This document shows, one piece after another, positions 34,673 through 45,126 of a stretch of 64,000 nt of DNA (within the stretch, counting starts at the first letter, position 1; each line of letters begins with the position of its first letter). This DNA comes from Psococerastis gibbosa (lineage: Eukaryota > Arthropoda > Insecta > Psocodea > Psocidae). Both the position numbers and the translations under genes were made by a program. The DNA is taken from contig OZ020492.1 of assembly GCA_963971405.1 (NCBI GenBank), positions 15,922,151 through 15,986,150 on the forward strand, in the 5' to 3' direction. The notes under the pieces were generated by a model, which worked only from the letters and a program-made list of their open reading frames with translations, had not been told where the DNA came from and searched no databases.

Positions 34673-35091
34673 CAAATTATGGGGGGCCATGGCCCCCTGC
34701 CCCCCCCCCCTTGGGTACGGGCCTGCTGGCAGTCTGACACCTCTAAACGTGTAAATGCACTGAAACAGGTCCGTATCGCACTCTCATATAATTAAATGGG
34801 CTATCGTTCTGATTCAACAGTACTAAGTTTTGTTGCAGCTTGTTTGTGAAAAGAGTTCTCTAGAAAAACCAGTCGTCTCCTGACCATTTTAGAGTTTTAG
34901 TCCTTTCATATTACTTCCAATCAAGTAAGTTAATTTATTTTTTTAAGTTTGGCTATTTATTTAACCATTTTTAAATTATAATATTACAATTAAGTTGTTG
35001 TTGTCGCTATCATATTGGTGAAGGAAATGCATAGAGTGGTTATCGAAATAGGCATTAGAAGAAGTATTTCGTTCATTTGAATACATGACAT

Positions 35092-35341
35092 CAGAGGCGT
35101 GAAGTTGTAGAATGATGGTGGGGCAAAACTAAGTAGACCTTATGACGTCATCAGGCAGGATAAGGAAAAATTGAAAAATATAAGTATAGCTATAGATTTT
35201 ATAAAGCTAACAAAGGAATGCTATTCATATTGCTGCAAAGGGGCTCGGGGGTCTCCATAAACCACGTCTTACAATGCTCGAGGCTGGGGAAGGGGGGGGG
35301 GGGGCAAAATGGACCGTGCCCCCACCAACTTTACGCCCCTG
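35092..35341. mobile_element. hAT-like MITE, 250 bp (CAGAGGCGTGAAG)
   Basis: Ends CAGAGGCGTGAAG and CTTTACGCCCCTG with perfect 8-bp duplications CATGACAT (35084-35091, 35342-35349). Confidence 0.93.
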
Positions 35342-35397
35342 CATGACATGACCCCAATTGGCCACAGTATTAAAATTTATCCCATATCATGCATCAT

Positions 35398-35590
35398 ATC
35401 ACCCGAAAGGTACCGTAGTTGGTTCGAGTCCCACACTGGCTACATTTTCTAGCCATGCTTCGGAGGGCATGTAAAGCAGGCGGTCCCGGGCTTTCCTATT
35501 TGAGTGTAAGAGAGGGCTTTATAGCCCTAACTCCGCTAGGTTGGCTTAGTAATAGAAACTATAAAAAGTCCTTATTTATTTATTTAAAAT
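35398..35590 (+). mobile_element. SINE-A, 5' truncated
   Basis: Begins just before the B-box (GGTTCGAGTCC) and ends in (TTTA)n. Confidence 0.82.
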
Positions 35591-36131
35591 GTACAAAACT
35601 CTTTCTTCCAATGTCTCTGATATTTTGTAGCTCTGCAATGAATTTTCTCGATAAATTCGACTTTCCACAAAGGATGAGTGCTTGTGTGTCCCGGGGCGTC
35701 GGATTTGGTTTTAACCAAGGAAAACAATCATGTCGTGGTATAAGCAATCTTGAATACGGCTTCAAATTAAGTTTGCTGAATCGTGGATGTATATTTTTAT
35801 GCGAGCATAATTTAAACTTTTCATTTGAAAACAGAACTACGAATGTCGACCAAAATACGTCCTTTATGATATTAATATCATTATTATATATTATTTATGA
35901 TGTAATTTTTTATTAATTAACGTACAAAGCCTATAAAAGGTAAGAAAACATTATAGCGGTACCGTATGGAGGAAAGGCATGCATGGAAGGACATGAGGGG
36001 CAGGGAGGTAGCGTCCCCCCCCCCCCCACAAATGGGCTGGATCCGTCCCTGAGGAAAGGTCACAGAAGACGGGAGCATTTGGTCACACAATTAGTATTGA
36101 ATTGTTTGTAAAAAACATTTGAACCACTAGT

Positions 36132-36316
36132 CAGGCCCGTACCCAGGATTTAATTTTTTTTTGGGGGGGGGGGCAAGAACAATTTTTTTTATAAATGATA
36201 GGTACATCCGTAGTGTTTTAGTAAGTTTAGCTAAAACTCTTACATTATTTAATATTTTTCATCAAATTTAGGGGGCCATGGCCCCCTTGCCCCCCCCCCC
36301 CTTGGGTACGGACCTG
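36132..36316. mobile_element. hAT-like MITE, 185 bp (CAGGCCCGTACC), intact
   Basis: Ends CAGGCCCGTACCCA and TTGGGTACGGACCTG. Duplication CCACTAGT/CCGCTAAT matches 6 of 8. Confidence 0.85.
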
Positions 36317-36889
36317 CCGCTAATAGGCTTACAATTATAAAAAAACTTGGCAATGGCCGGCATTCCTTAACGGTGAAAAAGGGGAAGAACATCCCAAACC
36401 AACCATAAATATACTTATATGCAGCACCAATTTATAATTAAACTAAAAATAAACGGCTAAACATTTTTGTTTTTTTAAAATTCACCTATACTGTAGTTGT
36501 AGTTGATAATTTGGTTTTGGGGGAAAAAAATAAGAAAAGGCTCATTATTCATGACAAATGACTGTTGGGAATAGACTCTAGAGGATAGAACCTTTTCTGG
36601 ACTATAATGGATCTCAGCAGTGAAAATGAAAATCATTGTTAAAATAGAGTTAAAACACTTTTTTTTAAAATTAGTAACACTTTGCTCCAAGCTATTAAGG
36701 CATAAATATAAATTATAATTATGATTTTTTAAAAGTTTCATCACGTTTAGGGTGTCCAAGGTCGAATGAACTTGCCTCCCCGTTTATATCTCTACCGCTT
36801 CCTGACCTTTTCTTTATACTATTTTTTTAATGCGATCCTTTCATAAGATTATTATTTTTGGTTAGTTTTGGTTTCAGGCAACGCGTACC

Positions 36890-38956
36890 ATGATGGGCTC
36901 TTCGCACCCCCCTCCTGCTGAGACTCCTACCAATGACATCACCCTAGTTGGTAATTCTTCAGATGATACCACTTCTTCGCCTCCATCGGAAGACACCGAT
37001 CCTGCAGAGAATTGGTCTTACGATGACGACCTTCGTGAGATCTATGGACTGCTCCCAGCTTCCCTAATTCTGAGATCTTCGTCGGTTGAAAATAATAGCC
37101 CATCCAGTCCGTCAGATTACACGGGTTTTGGCGTCTCATCACTCTCATCATTCAGGAGTTTTCTATACCAGGTTTTGTTCTCGAGTTTCTCTAGATCTGG
37201 TTGGCGTACCAGTGCTCAAGACGAAGAAGGTGACACTAATCAAGCTCCTCCTCCTCCCCCAGATGAATTGTCAGAGCACTCTGTGTTGGGTATCTCCTCT
37301 GGTGCCGAGCAGCTCAACAGTTCCCAAGGCGGTGATAGTCAGGTACACAGTGCTCAAGAAGAAGGTGACACTAATCAAGCTCCTCCTCCTCCACCAGATG
37401 AATTGTCAGAACACTCTGTGTTGGGTATCTCCTCTGGTGCCGAGCAGCTCAACAGTTCCAGAGGCGATGGTAGTCAGGTACACAGTGCTCAAGAAGAAGA
37501 AGGTGACACTAATCAAGCTCCTCCTCCTCCCCCAGATGAATTGTCAGAGCACTCTGTGTCGGGTATCTCCTCTGGTGCCGAGCAGCTCAACAGTTCCCAA
37601 GGCGATGATAGTCAGGTAAAAAGTAATCAAGAAGAAGAAGGTGACACTAATCAAGCTCCACCTTCTCCTCCCCCAGATGAATTGTCAGAGCACTCTGTGT
37701 CGGGTATCTCCTCTGGTGCTGAGCAGTGCACCAGTTCTCAAGGCGATGGTAGTCAGGTACAAATTCACACTTTTTCAAAATATATGGGGTAACGGTATAT
37801 GAATGAATGTTTTAGGTTATTTATTAGCATAACATTATTGGGAGACGATCTTGACGGACGTCCCTATTCGCGAAAACGTTGATCTCCCGTTGATGCCTTT
37901 TGCGTTACGTAAAAGGTTGGTGGTTTATGATCCTGAAACCGGGAATACCAAATGAGAGATTCTTTTTTCAGCTTAGTGACTCTGATGAACTGGCTCCAAT
38001 TACAAGACAGCTCATCAAATACTTGGAAAACGCCATGAGAGCGAGAGGGAAGAATATAATTTGGGTGGCGAAGTGCTCTACGGGGATGATTGGTGATCTC
38101 CGTCACCATTACGACACCTTTCGAAACTTCGTCTGGAATGTCCAGAGTTCGCTTGAGCGCTGGAAGGAGGCTTATTACAACTTACATTTGGTGGATGCTA
38201 CTGAATTTCCAAATCTTTCAATAATAAGAGGACAGTTCGAAAAAAACCCGGAGGTGGAAGATCTTTTTGTATGTATTTTATCAACGTAGAGGCCAAATCC
38301 AACGTAAAACAATAACTTATAGACTATGTGTGTAAATTATATTTTTAAACCCCCCAATGAATGCAATTTTGCAACTGAAGCGGTATAAGATATGATTTAC
38401 CAATTGTTTGCCAACAAAGATCTGTTCATTGTTGCAAATGCTAGACGTATATGACACCTTTAGTAGATATCTGACTATGCTGATTTTGCGGCTGCATAAC
38501 GATGAATTAACTAATGAATTTAAAAAGACATGCTATGCTTCTTACAAAATATTTGGAAAACTCTGCCTTAACTTGAAAAGAGAAGTAAACATGAATAAAG
38601 AAGGACTTTTGTTTCTATTACTTAGCCAAGCTAGCGGAGAAGTTGCTACCCAAACCAGTTTTCATACCGAGTCCACGCGAAGCCCTCATTGTTAGTTGAC
38701 CCATAAATAGATATGTATCCTATTTTTGTAGGAAGATATTCCTGAAGACTTCATGTGGTGTGGACCAATGAAAAGTGGTTTGCACCGCGTCTATCAAGAA
38801 CTGGATAGACTTTTATCGGCATCTATCAATGAGATTGTTGCGCTAAGGGACATCGACATGAAGGATATCTGGCTATTGACGGGTCGTGTCCAATACTTGA
38901 TCGACCTCTTCAATAAAGAAATAGACGAAATAGACTCTCCTTTTTCAAAATACTAA
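36890..38956 (+). CDS. Gene C: three-exon acidic/proline repeat protein with helical C-terminus
   Basis: Exons 36890-37756, 37972-38268 and 38732-38956 join in phase 0 at both introns (GTACAA/TTTTTTCAG and GTATGT/TTTTTGTAG), giving 462 residues ending in TAA. The ATG follows a GGTTTCAG acceptor at 36877, implying a 5' untranslated exon. Residues ~1-105 are Ser/Thr/Asp-rich; ~106-289 are four units of about 45 residues (EEEGDTNQAPPPPPDELSEH...SSGAEQ...SQ). Residues ~290-462 are predicted helical with evenly spaced Leu, Ile and Trp and no low complexity. No signal peptide or membrane segment is seen. The contrast between a fast-evolving repeat and a conserved-looking helical part suggests a modular scaffold or adaptor. 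I do not recognise the family. Confidence 0.72.
37206..37756 (+). repeat. ~135-bp coding tandem repeat in gene C
   Basis: Four in-frame units of roughly 132-138 bases differ mainly in the number of GAA codons and of CCT/CCC proline codons. Each unit ends in a GTCAGGTAC string like the real donor at 37757, so duplication has also copied cryptic splice sites. Confidence 0.85.
38595..38650 (-). mobile_element. SINE-A tail fragment in gene C intron 2
   Basis: GGACTTTTGTTTCTATTACT..GCC..GCTAGCGGAG only. Confidence 0.6.
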
Positions 38957-39835
38957 AATCATATACTCTGTATCTATATTTATCTGAACTTAGACGTGAC
39001 CGTTTTTGGTTGTAATTCTGTATTTCTAATGTTAATTTGTGATTCAAAGATTCGCAAATCAAAGTTTAAGTAATTTGCGTATTATTTAACATTATAATAT
39101 ATCCTTTCATGATTTTTGTTTCGATATAAAACTACACACTTTTCTTAAGCTTATTATTGCCGTGTACTATTCTTTTGTAAACGAAAGCAGTACTGCTCCG
39201 TAATTTCAATCAAACCAAAATAACCTTTGCTGTTCAAATTTACTTAAAGTCGACGTACCTTCCTGATTCCTACTGCAAGGAGTGAATCAACAACCTCCTC
39301 ACACAATGCTATTTTTACAAAATTTATTTATTTTATTTTACCGTGCCTAAAAAAATTGATGAACTAGTACTAACAACGGCTTGTCAAAATTTTAGGGTGG
39401 ATACATTTTATTATAATAAAAAATAAATTAAAATAATGGATTTTCTCATCCATCTACGAATTAACATCAATAATGCTATCTATTGTAATTTGAATGTTTT
39501 ATGTAAATATTTATAGGTTACTATAGCAGGCCGGACATAAAAATTAAGTCTCACGTAATTAACTCTGCATTATGTAAATTTATAAAAAATAATCAATAAA
39601 AGCAAGAAAATATAATTATATATAATAATAGAAAAATATAAAGTTTTATTTCCTCCTCCTGCAGGCTACGTATAGGTTATGCAGCTTAAGGCCGTTCCCA
39701 CCAACTTCCAAAAACATTCAATCTAGTATAAATAAATGTTACCCCAGGAGAAAGCTTGGTCCAACCGACAGCAAACAAAATTTTACCGTTTTGAAAGGTT
39801 TTGCTGAGTTCGTTTCACATCTACGAGTAGCAGTT
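38957..39835. other. Downstream of gene C, no gene recognised
   Basis: AT-rich. AATAAA-type signals occur at about 39597, but no clear gene end can be fixed. Confidence 0.4.
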
Positions 39836-40003
39836 GGTAATGTAACAGCAAAGGCTTTCACGGCCGGTGTGAAATGAAGAACCAGTAGAATCCGGGCTGA
39901 TGGGCCGTGGTCGAAATGAAAGCGAACTTCCAAACGTTTCGTCAACATCTGCTGTAGACATCTTCAGTGGAACTGCGTAGACTTTTTTTTTTTATTATTA
40001 TTT

Positions 40004-40176
40004 TTTTTTATAAAAAGATTAATCGCATACAAACAATTTAATGAATGTATCCGATTGACCTCTTCAGTCGCCTCTGTAGGTTAGTACCTGTGTTGAGTTA
40101 CGACACGTCTCCGATCGCATGGCGTGTAGAGACTCGCACGAGTGCAAGCACGTTACCACCTGGCCATCGAAGTCGA
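40004..40176 (-). mobile_element. SINE-B copy
   Basis: Full length in reverse, after a T-rich tract. Confidence 0.85.
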
Positions 40177-40178
40177 CT

Positions 40179-40432
40179 TGATTAATAACTTTATATATAA
40201 AAAAGTGCACTTAATTCCACAACATAAATTTTTAATAGTAACAGCTGTTTCGGTGTAACACCATCTTCAGACCCCTCTCTTAGATCTGGCATCTGGAGTG
40301 CCCCGCCTATTCCCCCTCCACGCTAATTAAGAAGTCTGAAGAAGGTGTTACACCGAAACAGCAGTTACTATTAAAAATTTATTTACGTTGTGGAATTAAG
40401 TGCAATTTTTTATATGTAAAGTTATTAATCAT
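40179..40432. mobile_element. Foldback element G
   Basis: Arms 40179-40271 and 40331-40432 (GATTAATAACTTTA outermost, TTTCGGTGTAACACC inside) around a ~60-base spacer. Confidence 0.85.
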
Positions 40433-41236
40433 GTTTCACTTCCACGAAGTCACTGAAGAAACTCTCTCATGGATGCGTAGTCTTCCAAAATACAATCTTA
40501 GAAGTCTACGCAGTTCCACTGAAGATGTCGACTGCAGATGTTGACGAAATGTTTGGAAGTTCGCTTTCATCTTGACCAGGGCCCATCAGCCCGGATTCTA
40601 CTGGTTCTTCATAACGGTTAATAATAAATACCCAGACTATGAGAAGTAGATATTAGGTCAATAAAAGTGATAGAACATGAACTAATAAGATATTTTTAAT
40701 ATTCGTTTTATGTTCTCCGTCCCACTAATAAACAAATTTTCGCAACTGCAAGAGTAATGCATCAAAAGTGCCTCCAGTAGGAAGGCACCCGCACCGAAGT
40801 CTTGCCGGTTTTATGACTGCAGGAGAAATATTTGGTTGAACAATAATAATCTAACATTCGAAGTAAGATCGACCTTCACCCATCTGTTTAATGAATGAAA
40901 ATTGTTTTATAAGGAATTTAGTAAGCTGAGAATTATAAAAATAATGGGTTGGCTGAAAAAATCCTGGCCAGGCTGTCATTAATTCAAAACTCAAAATACA
41001 CTTTTTTGGTTGAATTTGCACCGATGTGTTTAACGAAAATTTGTTACACTAGCCATTAGTACTAAGTTTATAGAGTATAAAAACGTTGGGTTGCCTATAT
41101 TTTTCTTGGCCATACATAGGGTTGCCAGGGTTTAAACAGGTACTAAAAATATAGGTATCTTCAACTTACTTGTTTAATGGATAAATTAAACATAGAAATA
41201 AGCGCTGATTTTTTTGCGAATACGATGATGTAGGGT

Positions 41237-41429
41237 CAAGGGTGGATTTTGTCTCCAATTTAAGGGGGGGGGGGGTCAGTGGGCAGGTTCAGTGGATTAT
41301 AACATTAAAAAAAAAAAAATTAATTCCCACTGTAAGCCCATTGTTATCAAGTGTAAGTTAATTTTTTTTGGGGGGGGGTCCGGAGTCCGGACCCTCTGAC
41401 CCTCCCCCCCCCCCTAAAATCCGCCCTTG
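41237..41429. mobile_element. hAT-like MITE, 193 bp (CAAGGGTGGATTTT)
   Basis: Ends CAAGGGTGGATTTT and AAAATCCGCCCTTG. Duplication TGTAGGGT/TGTAGGTT matches 7 of 8. Confidence 0.87.
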
Positions 41430-41638
41430 TGTAGGTTGCCAGCAAAAGTCCTATCCAGAATGAGGGTTGCCGAATTTTAAAAAATGACATTTTAATGCGA
41501 TTGTGAACGTAAGACAAAGAGATCTGAGAATATGTCTCGTGCGATAGACGAAGACACAGTTTTCTAGCTGCTGGTTGCTCAATTCCTGGAAGTGATTTAC
41601 TGATATTACTGAGTGAGGTAACTATAGGAACCAGAGGT

Positions 41639-42090
41639 CAATGTGTTGCTATCGCGTGGGAGTCAATTCTTCAAGTATATGGCCAGACTGTATACCGTAC
41701 ATATATGTTGCACATTCCTGAATATATATAGCTAGCGTCTGTTTTAAGATATTCGTGGGTGGTCCGATGTTGGCTTTGTAACCTTGGAGGTAGAAATTGT
41801 ATTCTTATACCAGCAAGACTATTTTATGTACTGTCAATGTGTTGCTATCGCGTGGGAGTCAATTCTTCAAGTATATGGCCAGACTGTATACCGTACATAT
41901 ATGTTGCACATTCCTGAATATATATAGCTAGCGTCTGTTTTAAGATATTCGTGGGTGGTCCGATGTTGGCTTTGTAACCTTGGAGGTAGAAATTGTATTC
42001 TTATACCAGCAAGACTATTTTATGTACTGTCAATGTGTTGCTATCGCGTGGGAGTCAATTCTGCAAGTATATGGCTAAACTGTATACCGT
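41639..42090 (+). repeat. 196-bp tandem array, 2.3 copies
   Basis: CAATGTGTTGCTATCGCG starts at 41639, 41835 and 42031, exactly 196 bases apart. The first two units are almost identical. SD1 copy 1 has only one unit (2912). Confidence 0.95.
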
Positions 42091-42104
42091 AAATAGGCCT
42101 ATAA

Positions 42105-42412
42105 GTATGCCTGCCAGATTTCTTTTTTAAAAAACCGGGAGGTTTCAGTTTGGCTTATACAGTATGCGCTATACCTATTTTTCTTATTTTTTTCAACATC
42201 TAGGGCCAAGTGCAATAAATTAGCATCAAAAATATAGAGGGCCTCCACGGGGAAACCCGTTCTCAAGGACGTACGCAGCTTTTAGACATTTAGATTTGAC
42301 AGGCGACGAACACAATTGCACACGGCCTCCCGACAACATTCACCCGGGAGCCAGGAGATTGGGCTGAAAACCAGGAACCTCCCGGGTAAACCGGGAGGTA
42401 TGGCAGGCTTAC
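42105..42412. mobile_element. Probable MITE in SD1 copy 2
   Basis: GCCTGCCAGATTTC at one end and ATGGCAGGCTTA at the other, both next to CCGGGAGGT. It is absent from SD1 copy 1. Confidence 0.6.
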
Positions 42413-43494
42413 CTAAGTTGCACATTCCTGAAATATTTATGGCTAGCGTCGGTTTTAAGATATTCGTGGGTGGTCGATGTTGGCTTTGGAGGTAGAAATT
42501 GGATTGTTATACCAGCAAGACAATTTTATGTACGATTTTATTTTCACATCATTCAGAAGAAACGCTCGTCTACATTTTGTTTTATCAGCCCGCCTTCTTC
42601 TTCTTTTAATGCCTCTTCTAGCGAAGATTGGCGATCATCATTGGCATTGGCGTCATTTCAATATGTTTCAAGAGGGGAAGGAGAAGTTGACAATTGGGGA
42701 AATTTTAAAACAATATTGTGACTATTTCCTCCTTACTCCTGTTTTTTCCAGTCGCGGAGGGGGGATCAAATTACGCCTCTGCTCTATTGGGATTCGCCAA
42801 CTATTGACAGGGAGGAACAGCTCTACTGAGAGACACAAAAATTACCTAGAAGCGTTCAATTTATTGCTTGTATTGGTTTTCCCTTTTTAATAGGCAACCG
42901 GAGGGGAAAAGCCTTAAAAGTGCAAAAATCAAGTACCACACGAAATATCGGTCGTAGAGCTACTAGCGAAAATATCCCATCCGCTTGAAGAAATGTTCCT
43001 ACGCATTTAAATGTAGCATATGTCTGCACATGGGTGAAGCAGATAACGAAAAACATTGTCAAGTGCTGGATTTTGTTCATAATCGGGTAAATCCTACTTT
43101 TTTGGGAGCTAAAAAATGGTGCACGCTAATTTTTTTGGCTTAGTTTCCGATTTATGCGACTTCAAAAGAATTGGAAAAATGTTTGGAACTGGATTTTTTG
43201 ATTGCTATCAATTAAGTTATTATTGGGTTGGGTAATAACTAAATCGTGTTTAATTGAGAAGATTAATTGATTTTCTTATAAATTAATTAAATTTGGAAAT
43301 TAATTTGTTGTTTCGTATAGGAATCCAGAAGTCAGTCGATTTCTTTAGAAGCAATGAACTAATTATGCTCGTAATTGGATTTGATTTACAGATCTTTAAC
43401 CGAAATTATATTCTACCCCGGCCATGCATTGATTATTGTAGATTGAATTAATATCTTAATTTCCCCATCCCATGCCCAATTTCCCCTGTCGCTG

Positions 43495-43628
43495 CTGAGC
43501 CTCCGAGATACAATCTTAGAAGTGTACGCAGTTCCACTGAAGATGTCGACCGCAGATGTTGACGAAACGTTCGGAAGTTCGCTTTCATTTCGACCACGGC
43601 CCATCAGCCCGGATTCTACTGGTTCGTC
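43495..43628. mobile_element. Foldback element F, right arm
   Basis: Core GCAGTTCCACTGAAGATG, then the arm ending GATTCTACTGGTTC. Confidence 0.75.
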
Positions 43629-43969
43629 ATCAGCAGTTGATAAGTTTACCTTTTCAATGTTTGCACGCAAAACGTTTTCCTATTTTGACCCACAACTAAA
43701 TTACATTTTTGAGGGGGGTAGTTATGGATAATCAAAATAGGAAAAACAGATGTAGCATCGATTAAATCAGAGCGTCATTAATTAATTTACAATAGATTTA
43801 CCAAATTTAGGGGGGGGGGGCAGCCATCCCCCGCCCCTTGTATATGTTTATGGTTAAGCGACATGGAAGACTAGCGATCTGAATTAATTAAGCTACATGA
43901 TATACTCGTTGTCACTAGAGCATCTAATTATTCTAAGTGCAAGAAGACGTAGTGCCATGATTGATTCGG

Positions 43970-44045
43970 TGCAGTGGTCAGCAAACCACCTCGGCAAGGT
44001 GGAGACTCGGGTTCGAACCCGAATGTAGTTCTAATCCCTTTACTG
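43970..44045 (+). mobile_element. tRNA-like SINE head
   Basis: TGCAGTGGTCAGC with B-box GGTTCGAACCC. It differs from families A-D and has no visible tail. Confidence 0.45.
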
Positions 44046-44088
44046 ATTCATCTACATAATAGTAGTAATGTAAAATATGAGACCAAAG

Positions 44089-44327
44089 CAGTGGCGGCGC
44101 TAGAATTTAAAGGTGGTGGGGCCAGGGGACATGACTTCTATCTGGGGGGGGGGGGGGCAATGAAAAAACAAAACAATTTTCATTGGGGGTAGGTATAACG
44201 TACAATAGTTCTGCAATTGAACAACATGTACAATATCTCAAAAGTGGGGGGCCATGGAGGGGCCGGACAAACTGTTGGGGGGGGGGGGGGGCAGGCCCCC
44301 TCAGGCAGCCCCGTAGCGCCGCCACTG
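44089..44327. mobile_element. hAT-like MITE, 239 bp (CAGTGGCGGCGCTA)
   Basis: Ends CAGTGGCGGCGCTA and TAGCGCCGCCACTG. Duplication GACCAAAG/GACCAAAC matches 7 of 8. Confidence 0.92.
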
Positions 44328-44386
44328 GACCAAACATCAAAGACCAAAGACCCCTTTGGGTGTGCACCGACCATGGCGTCAGGTAA

Positions 44387-44550
44387 GGGGGGTATTCCAT
44401 ATACGTCAATCGTCAACGAAAAATTGAAAAAAGACGTTTTAGCAGACATTAAAGACATACTAAAAATTCTGCTACCACGTCAATTTACGTCATTTTGACG
44501 TCATTTTTCAATTTTTCGTTGACGTTGTACGTATGTGGAATGGGCACCTT
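44387..44550. mobile_element. Palindromic MITE (CATTCCACATACGTC family)
   Basis: Inverted arms spanning CGTCAACGAAAAATTG. Same family as 45397-45558. Confidence 0.82.
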
Positions 44551-44559
44551 AGAAAGAAT

Positions 44560-44765
44560 ATTACGAACCAGCAGAAGAGTGATTGGGTAGCTCGCAGTTA
44601 CATGTAAAAGACCTACCGCTCCTAAGCCCCCTCACCTGGCTCTCCTGAGGGAGATACGGTAGGCCTCGAGGAAGTGAAGTGAAGTAGATACTTTGTTGTA
44701 GAGGGCACAATAGACCCAATAGGCTTAAATGTACATTGGTACCCCATTAAAATGTATATATATAT
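44560..44765 (+). mobile_element. LINE 3' end
   Basis: Matches the end of the 23623-24434 element (CGCAGTTACATGTAAAAGAC, ACTTTGTTGTAG). Confidence 0.75.
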
Positions 44766-44898
44766 ACATATATGCTAAGCAACCACAGCCTCTTTTTCAA
44801 TGTCTTATTAGGCCGGCTGAATTGTGTAGACCAATACTCTAATTTTTGCCATGGAACTACAAAAATAATTTAAGCTACATAAGTGATTATAATAATTA

Positions 44899-45126
44899 AA
44901 TGCTTTTACGGCCGGAGTTACGCTATGAAGTTATAGAATGGCGAGGGATAGGCCGTGGTCGTTCTGAAGCAGTACTTCCAAATGTTTAGTCAACATCTCA
45001 AACAGCAGTTTCTGATGAGCCTCTGAGGAACAATCTTAGAAGTCGAAGCACTGACGATGTTGACCACAGATGTTGACGAAACTTTTGGAAGTACGCTTTT
45101 AATGACCACGGTCCGATTATACGGCT
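44899..45126. mobile_element. Foldback element F, diverged, next to gene D stop
   Basis: Both arms are present but diverged. The right end touches the TGA of gene D. Confidence 0.7.

Larger units (their letters stand above)
32972..34725. mobile_element. hAT-like MITE (CAGGCCCGTACC) split by ~1.6 kb of other repeats
   Basis: Outer parts 32972-33085 and 34670-34725 match the intact 185-bp copy at 36132-36316. Flanks CAAGCAGT/CTGGCAGT match 6 of 8. The inserted block holds LINE debris, a SINE-A, GCTTTCC sequence and a LINE RNase H end. Confidence 0.8.
39841..40612. mobile_element. Foldback element F split by nested insertions
   Basis: Left arm 39841-39981, right arm 40493-40612. Between them are a SINE-B (40004-40176) and a second foldback (40179-40432). 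Confidence 0.85.
40615..43490 (+). repeat. Segmental duplication SD1, copy 2
   Basis: Collinear with 2616-4300 but longer. It carries R1 in reverse (40863-41145), a hAT-like MITE (41237), a 196-bp tandem array (41639) and another insertion (42105-42412). Confidence 0.85.

Noticed and set aside
37086-37619. A 177-codon open frame overlapping the gene C repeat in another frame
   Set aside because: The repeat unit length is a multiple of three, so a stop-free shadow frame is copied with it. The main frame has the start context, splice sites and composition of a real exon.
37340-37690. Repeated donor-like (CAG|GTAC) and acceptor-like (CCTCCCCCAG) sites in gene C suggesting removable mini-introns
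   Set aside because: Predicted excisions are 55 or 58 bases, not multiples of three, and would break the frame; intron size is also very short.
44107-44498. Several overlapping open frames of 67-100 codons around 44.1-44.5 kb
   Set aside because: They run through G/C homopolymers of a hAT-like MITE and a palindromic MITE; poly-Gly and poly-Pro come from the runs.
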